This document shows positions 12,149-23,634 of a stretch of DNA of 64,000 nucleotides, piece after piece. The notes under the pieces are model-generated. The model ran no database searches, had not been told where the DNA came from, and was given only the letters and a program-made list of their open reading frames with translations. Source of the DNA: Conoideocrella luteorostrata (lineage: Eukaryota; Ascomycota; Sordariomycetes; Hypocreales; Clavicipitaceae); the NCBI GenBank assembly GCA_032433595.1, contig JASWJB010000105.1, forward strand, positions 1 to 64,000. The letters run 5' to 3'. Position 1 is the stretch's first letter; the number at the start of each line of letters is the position of its first letter. The position numbers were made by a program, and so were the translations under genes.

Positions 12149-13948
12149 ATGGCTACCCACGCTCAGGACTTCGAGAAGCAGGCTGTTGAACACCAGGATC
12201 TTGCTAATGCGTCTCAAGAGAAGTTCGACTCCAAGGTTGGCGAGGTCAGTGATGTTGATAGCGACTATGGATTATCCGAAAAGGATCAGCGAGGTATTAT
12301 TCGGCGAATCGACCGTCGACTGGTTCTTACCGTCGGCGCAATGTACTGTGTCAGTCTCATGGATCGAACAAACATGAGCGCCGCCAACATTGCTGGCATG
12401 AGTGTGGACCTTGAACTCGCCGTCAATGGCGGTAACAAATATGTAGGTCAAATGTTGTCGCTGCAAGCTTAGAATAGTTACACAAAGCGGCGCCGGTATT
12501 GATATTGCTTCCCAGAATATTGCCAACCTGGTGTTCTTCGTCACATATATTATCTTTCAACCCCCGTCAACTGTCCTCGTTCGAGCCATTGGACCAAGAG
12601 CCCACCTGGCAGGAATTACCCTGCTCTGGGGCGCCGTGATGATAGGAATGGGCTTTGTGAAGAAGTTCTCGGAGCTTGCTGCCCTCAGAGCGGTTCTTGG
12701 TCTTTTTGAAGCAGGATTCTTCCCAAGTTGCGTATATCTGCTCAGCACTTGGTATACACGATGTTCGTATTGCTGAATCCTTAATTGTCGTGCCTGATAG
12801 GCCCGCCTTTCCTGATAATGGATTGTGGACTGACCAGATATTTAGACGAAGTCGGTAAGCGATACTCAGTCTTCTATATCGTCGGCTGTGTCGCGTCGGC
12901 TTTCTCTGGGATTCTAGCTTACGGGGTAAGAATAAATTTGCCATAACAGAGTTTATACGTTGATGCTGACAAACAATATAGCTCATGCAGCTCAATGGCC
13001 GAGAAGGCTTGAGAGGCTGGAGATGGATCTTCATCATCGAAGGCGTCCTTACCTGTGCACTGGCGACTGCTGGATACTGGCTCCTTGTTGATTTCCCCGA
13101 TTCGAGTCGCAAATCTTGGAACTTTCTCAATCTGCGCGAGAGGCAATGGATTGTCAGCCGCGTCCAAAAGGATCGCGGTGATGCCAAAGTCGAGCCGTTC
13201 CAGCTTTCAAAGTTCCTCAGAGGAGGCAAAGACTGGAAGATCTGGGCCTATGCCATGATTTTCTTTGGAACTACAACTATGACTTATGCCCTGGCATACA
13301 CTCTGCCTCTCATTCTGGTCGCCAACATGGGCTTCTCAGTTGGTGCAGCTCAGTGCCTCGTCGCCCCTCCCTATGCTTTTGCTGGTCTCTTTATGTATGC
13401 TATGGGATGGTTAGGTGACAAACTCCGCATCCGTGGACCGATCATCATTGCTAATATGACACTCTGTCTTATCGGGTTGCCTATCATGGGATGGGCTTCC
13501 AGCGCGGGGGTGCGATACTTTGGTGTTTTCCTCGTCACGGCCGGGGCCAACAGCAATGTCCCGACCGTCATGTCCTTCCAAGCCAACAATGTCAGAGATC
13601 AGTGGAAACGAGCCTTCTGCAGCGCGACGTTGGTTGGCTTTGGAGGTATCGGTGGCATCTGTGGCAGTCTTGTGTTCCGAGAGCAGGACAAGGCCACGGG
13701 ATACAAGCCAGGCATTTGGGCGTGCATCGCTTGTGCTCTGGTCAACGTTATCTTGGTTGGTGTTTGTGATTTGGAGTTTTTGCGGAAAAACAAGAAGGCC
13801 GACCGGGGAGGAATTACACTTGAAGATGATGATAATGTAAGTCCACTGCCTTTTTTTCCCCTCTTGCGCATCCATTGTTTAAGGAGACAATGAAACTGAC
13901 TTGGTGGTGTAGGACAACACTGCTACTGGCTTCCGATATACGCTCTAA
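12149..13948 (+). CDS. MFS transporter, anion:cation symporter (allantoate permease) family
   Basis: A proton-coupled importer of a small organic anion at the plasma membrane (family knowledge; substrate unknown). Exons 12149-12442, 12516-12762, 12846-12925, 12982-13836 and 13913-13948 join in phase to 503 residues. The pattern is that of the Dal5/Tna1 family: acidic soluble N-terminus, DRTNMSAANIAGM after helix 1, LRAVLGLFEAGFFPS then STWYTR, GWRWIFIIEG before helix 6, a long central loop, and six further helices. The last exon adds only 12 residues. The start is the first ATG of the open frame. Neighbours give no hint of substrate. Confidence 0.93.
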
Positions 13949-14289
13949 TCTGGGAGGTGACTTCACCTTGCGATTAAGCATTGTAAAAAGTGAATGGCCT
14001 GAGGCAATCTCGCAATGATAATAATCAATGATGAAGACAATGTCATGTTCATGGAATGGGAAGTGTATGTGGCACAAGGTACTATTAAAGCAAACGCGTG
14101 AATGACATGAGTTTGGGCAAACAATAGCAGCTATTCACAATCTTTGCGCAAGATGAGCTCATCATTGTTAGCCACGACATACAAAAGCCATGCGCATCAA
14201 AGAACCCATGGTGGAAGTAAATACTCTGTGGATATAGTCCAAACATTATCATTTTACTCAACTTGCTATCAACATCCTGGCCCTGAATC
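13949..14289. other. Intergenic
   Basis: Short spacer between the transporter stop and the next start on the same strand. Nothing is recognised. Confidence 0.5.
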
Positions 14290-14892
14290 ATGGCAACCCT
14301 TCTTCTCGCCTTGGTGCCCATAGGCGTCCTGCTCTTCTGGATCATGACTGTTCTCTTGATGAAAGCTAGTAATAGGGCTCCTGGTGCGTCCGAACACAGT
14401 CCTTTGATTGACCGGGCTTCGGCTTCGTCATCGCCGGAACATGGGGCCGAATCAACGGGTCCTACGAGTCCATTAAGCCAAGATCTAGTGACCGAAGCAG
14501 AAGCCAGGCCCACAGCAATATCGGCTGGTGAAACTTATGGTGTACATCGCCCTGCAATACCAGTTGCCGCGGACACGTCTCCCCAAGAAGAACCAGCGAG
14601 CGGTTTGAATGCAACACTGCCCGTAGACAGTCCAAAATCGGACAGATTTCACATGCCAAGACAGTCACTGAGCTCTTCGTCGTCTTCGTCGTCTTCTTCA
14701 TCGTCTGCCTCGTGGTCATGGGGAACGGTGCGAGACATCTCACAATCTATTCTGCAGCAGCTACGACCCACACCCGGCACTGATGCGGCACCTGGTACGA
14801 CACCTAATATGGCAAATGTTGCCGAGGGCATTGAATCTCCAACAGGGACAACGGAGGAAGAGTCGAACAATGTATTTTCCATGTCGCCATGA
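14290..14892 (+). CDS. Small Ser-rich single-pass membrane protein, unknown
   Basis: A single exon of 200 codons. Residues 2-24 (ATLLLALVPIGVLLFWIMTV) form one hydrophobic segment that could be a signal anchor. The rest is hydrophilic and low complexity, with many Pro, Ser, Thr and Glu and a run of about a dozen serines near residue 130, encoded by TCN repeats. No catalytic motif is seen. The N-terminal helix and the start at the first ATG favour a real gene, but composition alone cannot prove it. Confidence 0.5.
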   Translation: MATLLLALVPIGVLLFWIMTVLLMKASNRAPGASEHSPLIDRASASSSPEHGAESTGPTSPLSQDLVTEAEARPTAISAGETYGVHRPAIPVAADTSPQEEPASGLNATLPVDSPKSDRFHMPRQSLSSSSSSSSSSSSASWSWGTVRDISQSILQQLRPTPGTDAAPGTTPNMANVAEGIESPTGTTEEESNNVFSMSP

Positions 14893-16294
14893 GCGAGACC
14901 GGCGCGTACATTTGGGGTTAAATCGGGAATGGAACGCGGAGAGCAGGACCCTGGTGGTTTTGCATGGGTCATATTTTCGGAAATCAATGGATTTGATTTG
15001 CTCTCAAGGAACAATGATGAAGTGTAATTATCATGAGCTACACCTATATCTCTCTGGCTTTCCTGAAGATGGTATGAAGCGAACCTGAATCCAGGGGTTG
15101 AGAAAGGGGGAGAGATAATACACTGTTTTGCAATATGTCAATGTCCCCTCTCTAAAACTATTATGAAATAATCTCTTATTGAATTATCATTCTGATGGAG
15201 TTCATTCTAATGAAGTTCCGTCACTTTTGCAGTACGGACTACATGGGGTTTCCCATAGAAAATCCTAGTTAAGCTTATTGCAAGCGGCTGCGCTCTAACA
15301 CACTTGGCGCGCGACACAAGCAGCTCTCCATTGAGGGAGTATAAGTAGTGCCCAAAGATGGTCAGGGAGCCTACTTGCCTGCATCTGGCGCTTGTGGCTG
15401 TCTTAGCTATCGGTCGTCTCCGATATGGCTGCAGCTAATGTAGAGTACATTTGCACATATATTTGCAGGGGGCTGGTTATCCATCTGGTTAGTTAATAGC
15501 GCACCTGATGTGGCACCAAGGTCTTGGCTTGGACTTGGCGGCGGGAATTGGGGAAAGATAACGAAGGAATACCTACCCTATCACTTGACAAAATTTCTTT
15601 TTATTTCGACTTCATTCTCATGTACACTCGTATAAGAGGAATGAAAAGGAGCATACTATTCGGTACGGAGTACTGTATTGTACTCCGTACAGCGTGGAGG
15701 ACAATCACGCACGCAAGTACGACAGGGACCCATTTGCCCGCCAAGGTCCCCTCTCGGTCCTCCCCCAGGTCTCCTTCCTCCATTCTCCACACTTGATGCT
15801 CCATCCCCGTGTCATGGTACAGATACCATCGACCAATACCATCCTCCACGTGCAGACAGGGTCCAGATTCGAGCGGCCGAGTCTAACAAAAGATCCTGGA
15901 TTCTTAGTCAGTTCTCGTGGGTAGGACAAGCTCTCCGTTGTGGCATTTTGCGTTTTTCTCGACATTTATTGCATTCGTTCCGCCCCGCCAGAAGCGGATC
16001 GAGGCACGTTGACTATGGCTTTCTACGGAGTAACTGTTACTCGGTTGGATTGTCGGCCTCTTCCGTTGCATTGATTGCCATTGCTTAAAACCTGTACAGG
16101 TCCAGACTGCCTTGCTTGCATTTCATTGTCGGCCCGAAGTTTGGTGATATTGTTTGTGCTTGTATTCGTTGTTTGCATTTATACCAAGAAATTCGTTCTG
16201 AACTGCATTTGTTGGACGATCTAGCAAATCGCCAGACGGGAGGCAGAAACAAAAAACCGCCATTAGTCGAGAATTTACAAACCGGAAAGTCAGC
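14893..16294. other. Intergenic with a perfect inverted repeat
   Basis: Promoter region of the 5'-nucleotidase gene. It holds the inverted repeat at 15663-15690 and another copy of the same motif at 16024-16032. No gene is supported; several overlapping frames around 15600-16090 have no start or splice logic. Confidence 0.5.
15663..15690. repeat. Perfect 11-bp inverted repeat (GTACGGAGTAC)
   Basis: GTACGGAGTAC at 15663-15673 and its reverse complement GTACTCCGTAC at 15680-15690 are separated by six bases. The core TACGGAGTA recurs at seven other intergenic places in the window on either strand, so this site is two copies head to head. Confidence 0.85.
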
Positions 16295-18116
16295 ATGATC
16301 AAGACTGCGACTCTGGCAGGGCTTGCTTTTGGCTCCATCGCCGCGGCCGATGATTTTCTATACAGCAGTCGCTTCTCAAAGCGTGGCTTACTCGAGAACG
16401 GCAACTATAATCTCTGTATGGACTTCCACATAAAAGCGCCTCGCTTCACGATGCCATTGATCGGCCGGACAACTCGCTAACTTTGGACGCACAGCCTTCT
16501 TCCATGTCAACGATGTTCACGCCCATTTGGACCAGTTCACAAAGGCCGGCGCTGACTGCACTGATCCCACCAAGGGTTGTGTTGGAGGCTACGCCCGCAT
16601 CAAGACCAAGGTTGACGAGCTGCGCAAGAACAGCCCAGACAACCTGTGGTTGAACGCGGGGGATGAATTCCAAGGCACTCTTTTCTACACTTTCTACGGC
16701 GGCGAGAAGATCGCCGAGACTATCAACGATCTTAAATTTGATGCTATGACGCTTGGGAACCACGAATGGGATGGAGGTGACGAAAAACTCGGCCAGTTCC
16801 TCAAGAATTTGACATTCCCTATCGTGTCATGCAACGTCAAGAGCAACAACAAGGACTTCAATGAGACTGTCAAGAACTACCATATTTTTGAGAAGCATGA
16901 CCTTGCTGTCATCGGCGCTACTACCGAGACCACCCCCAACATTGCCAATGTTGGCAAAGGCACGACCTTCATGGACCCGATCCCCGAAATTCAAAAGGCT
17001 ATATATGAGATTCGCAACACCACTAAAGTCAAGCGCATTGTCGCATTGACCCATCTCGGCTACGACGTGGACCAGAAGCTTGCAGAGCAGACAGAAGGTC
17101 TTTCGCTTATCATTGGTGGACATAGCCACACTCTCCTGGGTGACATGGAAAAGGCCGAAGGCAAGTATCCTACCATCGTCAAGGATAAGAGTGGCCATGA
17201 AGTGTTTGTTGTTACCGCTTACCGCTGGGGAGAGTACATTGGATCCATTGATTTGACATTCGACAAGAACGGCAAAGCTCTCTCGTACCATGGCGCCCCA
17301 ATCCACATGGACAACACAACCGCCCTGGACAAAGATCTCCAAAAGAACATCACCGCCTGGCGAGGGCCGTTTGAGAAGTACGCCGCCGAAGTGATCGGAA
17401 GCACCAAAAACGTCCTGGATCAAACCACTTGCCAAAAGGGCGACTGCCTTCTTGGCCAAGTCATTGCTGATGCCATGTTGGAGTATCGCCAGAACCAGAC
17501 CAACAGCACCGACGGAAAGCCTGACTTCGCCATCATCAACGCCGGTGGCGTCCGGGCCACTATTGACCAGGGCAACATCACCCGCGGCGAAGTCATCACC
17601 GCCTTCCCCTTTGGCAATGCGGTCACCCAGCTGAAGTACTCGGGTTCAGACCTGCGCAAAGTCCTAGAGGGCTGTGTCTCACGCATCAGCCAGTTTAACC
17701 AGAAGAAGACGTCGTCCTGGTTCCAGGTCTCCAAGAACATTTTCATCCAGCACAACCCCACCAAGGATGCTGGATCAAGACTCGTCAATGTGACCATTGG
17801 AGGGAAGGCTCTCGACGATAAGACAGACTACAACGTCGTGACTGTTGATTTTCTGGCTGGTGGCGGTGATAATCTGCTGAAGCCCACCAAGGAATTTATT
17901 AGTCTTGAGTCCTTGGATCAGGTGCTTGTTTCATATATCAATGAACATTCGCCTTTGGAAAACAGTTTGGACAAACGTGTTGTATCTGCAAACGGGACGA
18001 CAGGAAATAGTGGAGGCGGGAACGGCGGGAACGGGGATGGCAAGTCGGCTTCCGTTGCTTTGAGGATACCAACTCTGTTGATAGGTCTCGCCGTTTTAGC
18101 CCTTTTTGTTTTGTGA
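16295..18116 (+). CDS. GPI-anchored 5'-nucleotidase / calcineurin-like phosphoesterase
   Basis: Removes phosphate from nucleotides at the cell surface (family knowledge). Exons 16295-16415 and 16495-18116 join in phase to 580 residues. A signal peptide (MIKTATLAGLAFGSIAAA) is followed by a metallophosphatase domain with HVNDVHAHLDQF, NAGDEFQG, LGNHEWDGG, THLGYDVD and GGHSHTLLG, the five metal-binding blocks. The C-terminal 5'-nucleotidase domain contains INAGGVRA and FPFGNAV. The mature chain has many N-glycosylation sequons. A Gly/Asn-rich linker and a hydrophobic end (TLLIGLAVLALFVL) fit a GPI signal. All expected metal ligands appear present. Confidence 0.94.
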
Positions 18117-19169
18117 GCGATAAAAACGAGCGTACATATATCAATGTTCAATTTATGTGAGATTTAAGTTTTGGTTCAAATATAATATAGATGTCATTTG
18201 CTGTATATGAAAGAGACCTGCGGTGTCTTTATTTTTGCTCTGCGATTTTGAGCAACTTGGAGCGAAAGCAGCGTTGTTTTTGTCTCTCTTTCAAATGCAC
18301 CCTGCCACAGGAATAGCCAACTCGTGGTGTTGCATCACCTGGCAGACATCGGTAAAGCGCCGATTTACCTAAAGCTCCAACTTGGTATAATATTGCATTA
18401 GAACTGGAGAAGGTCTGCGTTGATTTGGCAGCGGGTTGGCAAATTGCAGCGCCTGAGCTGGTCCGAAGGGTTCTAGCTGGTTACATAACGGCAGCAAAAC
18501 GAGCATGTCTTCTGACAGCCTTAACAAACCGACGATGGCAACCCAAACACTGCCAAGCCTCTTTTAGCATTACGTTGGCAATCGTGCTTTAAGCCGTACG
18601 CTTATATGAAGGCGCAGGTGGGCACACTCATTGACAACACGATGCTGCCTCCGTATATAGAAAAGGTTCTTGGCGTGGACATAGGCGAGGCTACGACGGC
18701 TCCTAGGGCGACGGGCATGAAGAAGCTTACAGTACGAGGCGAGGGTGAGATTAAGGTGGAACAGGCATCTGACGCTCATGTGCGACGTTATAACTGAGTC
18801 ACTTGAGCAGGGCGGAATTGATGTCATGATGGATGATGGGAACAGAGTTCTACTGCATTACTAGCGGCAATAATTAATTTTCCATCCCTGCCGCATCTAA
18901 TTAGTACGATTAAAGATTACGGTACTCTTGTTTGACGTCATAAGCTTGAAACAGGCCGTGCTTATTTTATAGGGGACATATTACTTCATTCCGGGCCTTC
19001 CGCAGCAAGGTGGTTATAGTGAGGCTGACGCCTAACTGGATACACAAAATGTAAGACACGAAGCTCCTGCATGTGTTCGTTCCCATTAAGTCCCGTTGAA
19101 ATTTAACCTAGCAATTTCATTGCCGAACTTTCCCATCTACTCCATAAACTCACAAATATTCCGGACTAT
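18117..19169. other. Intergenic
   Basis: Between the 5'-nucleotidase stop and the regulator. A 63-codon plus-strand frame at 18606-18797 resembles nothing I know. No RNA gene is seen. Confidence 0.45.
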
Positions 19170-19199
19170 ATGCACCCGGTCCGAGACGAGAGACTCACA

Positions 19200-21001
19200 A
19201 TGCGTCTTTCTTCAGATAACAGATACACCGTCCGCGCACCACCGAATCTGGATGCATTTCCTGGCGAGGCTGTCCATTACAGACGCCCACGGTTGAACTT
19301 GGATAAAAAGCGTAAAAGAAGATGGGCGCCAAAAGCGAGGAGCGGCTGTATTACTTGTCGGTTCGTTGACCTTGGTTGCTGTCCTTGAACTTCACTCAAT
19401 ATACTAATGTTCTATTCTAACGTATCGGTAGGCAGCGTCGCATCAAGTGCGATGAAACTAAGCCTATATGCAGGCGTTGCCTTCTGTCACGCCGTAACTG
19501 TATCAACTCCCCGCATAGGGTGCAACTTCCAGGTTCACCTGTCGGTCAACAACCTGTCTTCTCGGTAGCTCCTGTTCAAATCACAGCGAGCCAACAAGAT
19601 ATCCAACTATTCCACATGCTATGTAAGGATACAGTATCAAGAGTCGCAGGTGTATTCGACCAAGATTTCTGGAAAATCGACCTCTTGCAGGCTACGCGGC
19701 AATATCCAGCAATCTGGCACGCTGGTCTTGCCCTCGCAGCGATGCATCGGACGATGACGTCCATTCCAGACCTAGCTCGCCGCACCAGGCCAAACTATTA
19801 CTATTTGCTTGCCCTGCAGCATTATAACTTATCAATTAAATATCTACTCAGGATTGCCCATCAGGAACAACACACAAACGCCGACCAGGAGACTTTGTTG
19901 ATGGCTAGTCTGCTATTTATGGGATTATGCTGTGTCCAAGGAGATACTAGGCAAACCATAATTCATGCTCAGAATACGCTGGCCTTGTTCTATCACTGGA
20001 GATTCTGGAAGCACTTGGAGGAGCCGCGACACATTGGCCAACAAGCTTGCGTACTACGAGGTAGCTCTCTTGTTACCCTCATTACCTACGTGGAAGGCCA
20101 ATTCATGCATAAGCTACCGTATATCCAAAGCCCAGCTTGGCGCGGGGGGCTAAACCCGCAGAAATGTTCTCCTAAACCATTCCTCTCGACGACTGAAGCT
20201 TGGTCCGAGCTTGTGCCCTTGATGAATGGCATGCGAGACTCGTGGCCGCTTTTCGAGGCCCCGGCCAGTATAGCGCAGCCGCATGTCGATATGTACTTGG
20301 CCTACAGACTAGAAATTTGTAATTGGATATCCAAGTATCGAAGTTTCTATCAGCAGCGTGAACCAGTGTACGAGCAATCTGATTGGGAGAGTCTGGTTAT
20401 CCTGCGTCTCTATCAATTATGCCTTGAGATACACACCAACGTCAATACTTCGGAATCTGCACTTATGTTCGACAAGCACCTTGCCAAGTTTAAGCATATC
20501 CTTGTATTGCTACGGGAGCTTTTTGAACAAAAGCTAAGCCGCGATAGAGAGGGCCCCCGGGAAGATCTCTCGCCAAGCTTTTCGTTTGCTTTATCTGCAG
20601 GCGAAATACTGGCCTGCATAGGCAAGAACTGCCGAGATGGAGCTATGCGGCGTGAAGCAACTGCCCTTCTGCGATGTTGGCGGATGAAAGACGGGATATG
20701 GGACGGTGCTCTTTCAGCATCAATTACTGAAACTGTCATACGAGTGGAAGAATCTGGCATCGAGGACCGGCAGTTGTCTGTCGCATCTGATGATGATGAT
20801 TATGACGACGACGACGACGACGACGGTGATGATGGTGATGATGATTGTAAATGCATCCGGAACGGTTTTATTTGTGCTGATCACAGAGTCTTGTATCACT
20901 GGATCGAGTTCTCAGAGGATGGTACAGCTATATGTTACATTTTGACTGTGCGAGATGTAAGACAAGGCAAGCCCGCAAGGCTTGCAAGAATATCCTACTA
21001 G
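19200..21001 (+). CDS. Zn2Cys6 transcription factor
   Basis: A fungal binuclear zinc-cluster regulator. Exon 1 (to 19360) ends inside the finger; intron 19361-19431 is removed; exon 2 runs 19432-21001. The spliced finger is CITCRQRRIKCDETKPICRR followed by CLLSRRNC, giving the canonical C-x2-C-x6-C-x6-C-x2-C-x6-C. A basic stretch (DKKRKRRWAPKARS) precedes it. The middle is a helical fungal-specific regulatory region, and the tail has an Asp run encoded by GAT/GAC repeats near 20790-20850. Start: the ATG at 19200 (CACAATG) has better context than the in-frame ATG at 19170, which would add ten residues. It converges on an FAD monooxygenase it might control; that is inference. Confidence 0.9.
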
Positions 21002-21396
21002 AATAATTCATCGATGATGTATAGACAACAAATCACCAACCTGACTATTCGCTTGAGAGTCAAGCATAGACTTCCGCCAAGATAACAATGCCGCAAAAAA
21101 TAGACCGTGTCATTGTTGGCGACAGCAAGTTCCTACCGTATATGACCAAAGCAAACCCAGATGCTGACTCGTTGGAGTTTATCAAGACCTGGCCCATCAG
21201 ATTGTAAGCTGTTTGTTTTCCAGGAAACATGAACAGACATAAGCAAGCCGGAAACAACCAGGCCTGGAGCATCTCCATACCGTTCGCATGTCTCGTTCTG
21301 TTCAAAAAGCCGATATCTACAGCATCTATACATACAGTTTGATGGTGAGCTCCGAGGAGTCAATGTGTCTCCTGAACGTAGAAGCACCGCGTCTTT
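21002..21396. other. Intergenic, convergent 3' regions
   Basis: Between the stops of the regulator and the monooxygenase. Small frames only. Confidence 0.5.
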
Positions 21397-22671
21397 TTAT
21401 CTCTCCCAATCGTAGTCTGGCAAGTTGTATTTATCCTTCCCGAAGCCAGCCCCCCAGACCGACAACCACGAGAAAACACTGACGAACCGCATACCCCAAC
21501 ACACAAGAAGGAACATGGCGTCCCGCAGATAAATCCCCCAGGTCGTCTGTGGTGCCATAAAGCTAAGCGCGCCTGGAGGTATCACGTGCATATCTTGTAT
21601 AATGGGCTTCATTCGTTCTTGGTACGCTTCGAGGCCCGCTGCAAAATCTTGCTTGCTCTTGCTGACCTCGCCAGCCAGGATGTAGGCACCCGCCATGGCG
21701 AGGCTCGTACCCGTGCCAGTCGGCCCTGCTGCGTAGCCGGCATCGCCAACTAGGACGACGCGACCTTTATAGAGGGTCGGAACCTTGACTTGGCATATCT
21801 CGGAGGCGTAGAAGTCGTCTGAGCTTGCCAAGTCCGCAAGAATTTCTTCGGATTTCCACCCGACGCCTCGGAAACGCTGCGAAACGAGACGCTTCAGCTC
21901 ATCCGTGCCCTGCTTGTTCGCCAGGCGAAATTTTTCTAGTTCTGGGTCGTCGCCGCTCGGGTGGACGCTCATCGCGATGGCTCTGTTGCTGTCTGAGAGA
22001 TCTGGTCCTAGAGCGAGAGCCCGGCCGCCCGGCGAGCTCCTTGCGAGGCCAATCCTGCCGCCGTTCAAGAGGTCTCTTTGTGTAGAGAAATACGCCGCCC
22101 ACGCGCCAACCGGTGATATGTGGTCGCGGACGCCGCAGCCGAAGCCCATTGCACGAGTCCGTGAAGTCGCGCCGTCGCACGCAACTACAAGGTCGTACTC
22201 TGCGCTGGGCGTGCCATTTGCAAATTCCACTTTGACAGGTCCCTCGCAGCCTTCCCTTTGCTGCTGTATTGAGACGATGTGCTCGCCAAAGATATATTTC
22301 ACGTGCTCGGAGTTTTTAGTGAGATCGTAGAGCACGCGCGAGAGCTCGCCCCGAAAGATCTCAAACTCCGAGACGAGGGATTGCTGCTCGGCGTTTCCAG
22401 TCCCCTTCATGGTCGCGATAGGTGTGCCGTCGTCGCGAACAAAAGCCAACCCTTCCAGCGGGGCCAGAGCTGCACGAACAGCGTCCTCCATCCCGGGAAT
22501 CTTTCGCATGACAGTAACGCCGGTCAGACGAATGTCGATGTTCTGCCCGCCCGTCCGTAGCTGTGGAAAGCGCTCGATGACGGTGACGCTTGCGCCCGCT
22601 TTGGCAAACCAGTATGCTGCCATGGGGCCGGCGATGGACGCGCCGACAATGAGAATTTTGTGATTGGACAT
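21397..22671 (-). CDS. FAD-dependent monooxygenase (PHBH/TetX-like)
   Basis: Hydroxylates or epoxidises a small, probably aromatic or polyketide-like substrate using FAD and NAD(P)H (family knowledge). A single exon of 424 codons. Residues 5-35 are the FAD Rossmann fold, ILIVGASIAGPMAAYWFAKA, with the ribose-binding ERF just after. DLVVACDGATSRTR is the DG motif, and RVVLVGDAGYAAGPTGTGTS is the GD motif contacting FAD. After it comes a helical C-terminus with a hydrophobic patch. No signal peptide is present. The neighbouring Zn2Cys6 gene may be its regulator, but there is no wider biosynthetic cluster here, so the substrate is unknown. Confidence 0.9.
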   Translation of the reverse strand: MSNHKILIVGASIAGPMAAYWFAKAGASVTVIERFPQLRTGGQNIDIRLTGVTVMRKIPGMEDAVRAALAPLEGLAFVRDDGTPIATMKGTGNAEQQSLVSEFEIFRGELSRVLYDLTKNSEHVKYIFGEHIVSIQQQREGCEGPVKVEFANGTPSAEYDLVVACDGATSRTRAMGFGCGVRDHISPVGAWAAYFSTQRDLLNGGRIGLARSSPGGRALALGPDLSDSNRAIAMSVHPSGDDPELEKFRLANKQGTDELKRLVSQRFRGVGWKSEEILADLASSDDFYASEICQVKVPTLYKGRVVLVGDAGYAAGPTGTGTSLAMAGAYILAGEVSKSKQDFAAGLEAYQERMKPIIQDMHVIPPGALSFMAPQTTWGIYLRDAMFLLVCWGMRFVSVFSWLSVWGAGFGKDKYNLPDYDWER

Positions 22672-23634
22672 AATGTGAGGGAGGTATGATGATGATGATG
22701 AAAAGCGTGGGAGAGTAGATGACGAAGAGAGGGTCCCAATAGCTCCGTGAATAGGTAGTGAATACCTTGAGGAATTAATCTGTTCCTTGGCCGTTATTTA
22801 TATTTCCATCTACGGTCTGCACTGTAGCTTTATATCTTTGGCGTAGCCCAGAGAGGCAGTGTTCATTGCGTCACGGTTCGGGATTTAGTAAAGAGCGATG
22901 AATGTCTGCTGTTTCTCACACAGCCAGCTCGGGAGAGACGAATGTCCGACGGTGAAGATTGCTCGGGGCCGATCGATTTTGCTCGGGGGCGCCACCCAAG
23001 CTATTCATGACCACCCCGACCAGTCTTCCTGACGCTAGGGACTTTGAATGCTCCGGCGCTGGAGTATCGATCGCATCAAGGCCTCCATGCTTCGGGCACA
23101 GAAGAATCCAGAAACGTGATATGACCTACAATACCAGAGCCGAATACTAAAAAAAGGATAGGACTAACTCTAAACGACAATATCAATACCACCCCGTCCG
23201 TCACTGCTCCTTAAGTGAGCTCGTGGCGTGTGTAGTTGTGTATCATTGACTGAAAATGGCGCACTCATGAAGTGTACTCGTCATCAGGTTCGCTCATCCC
23301 ATACATCGTATGCCGAGGGGCTTCAACGTCTACAGACAACTCTCGCGCTGACTCCATCCCTGAAATGACCTGCATATATACAGTACAATGATCGCATGAG
23401 CAGACGCATTACTGCTCAAGTCAAAACCTTCCATACTCCAGCAGTAATCACCGTGCAATGGAAGCTGATGAGTGAAACTGAAGTTAAATTTATATTTAAT
23501 CGGGCAGAAATCCCGTGTTCAGCGGGCTGTTTTGCAGCGTTGTATTCAGCCCATTCATTCTGAGTATATTTTATCCATTCAAATGCATGCGACCTTACGA
23601 GGGCGTTCCAATAGTTTATTCGTTTCCGAAATCG
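22672..23634. other. Intergenic, monooxygenase promoter side
   Basis: Carries the monooxygenase promoter (TATAAATA at 22795-22802) and the 3' flank of the VIT-VWA gene. No gene is seen. Confidence 0.5.
22795..22802 (-). promoter_or_regulatory. Candidate TATA box of the FAD monooxygenase
   Basis: TATAAATA on the minus strand, about 125 bases before the ATG at 22671. A strong match at a plausible distance. Confidence 0.4.
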
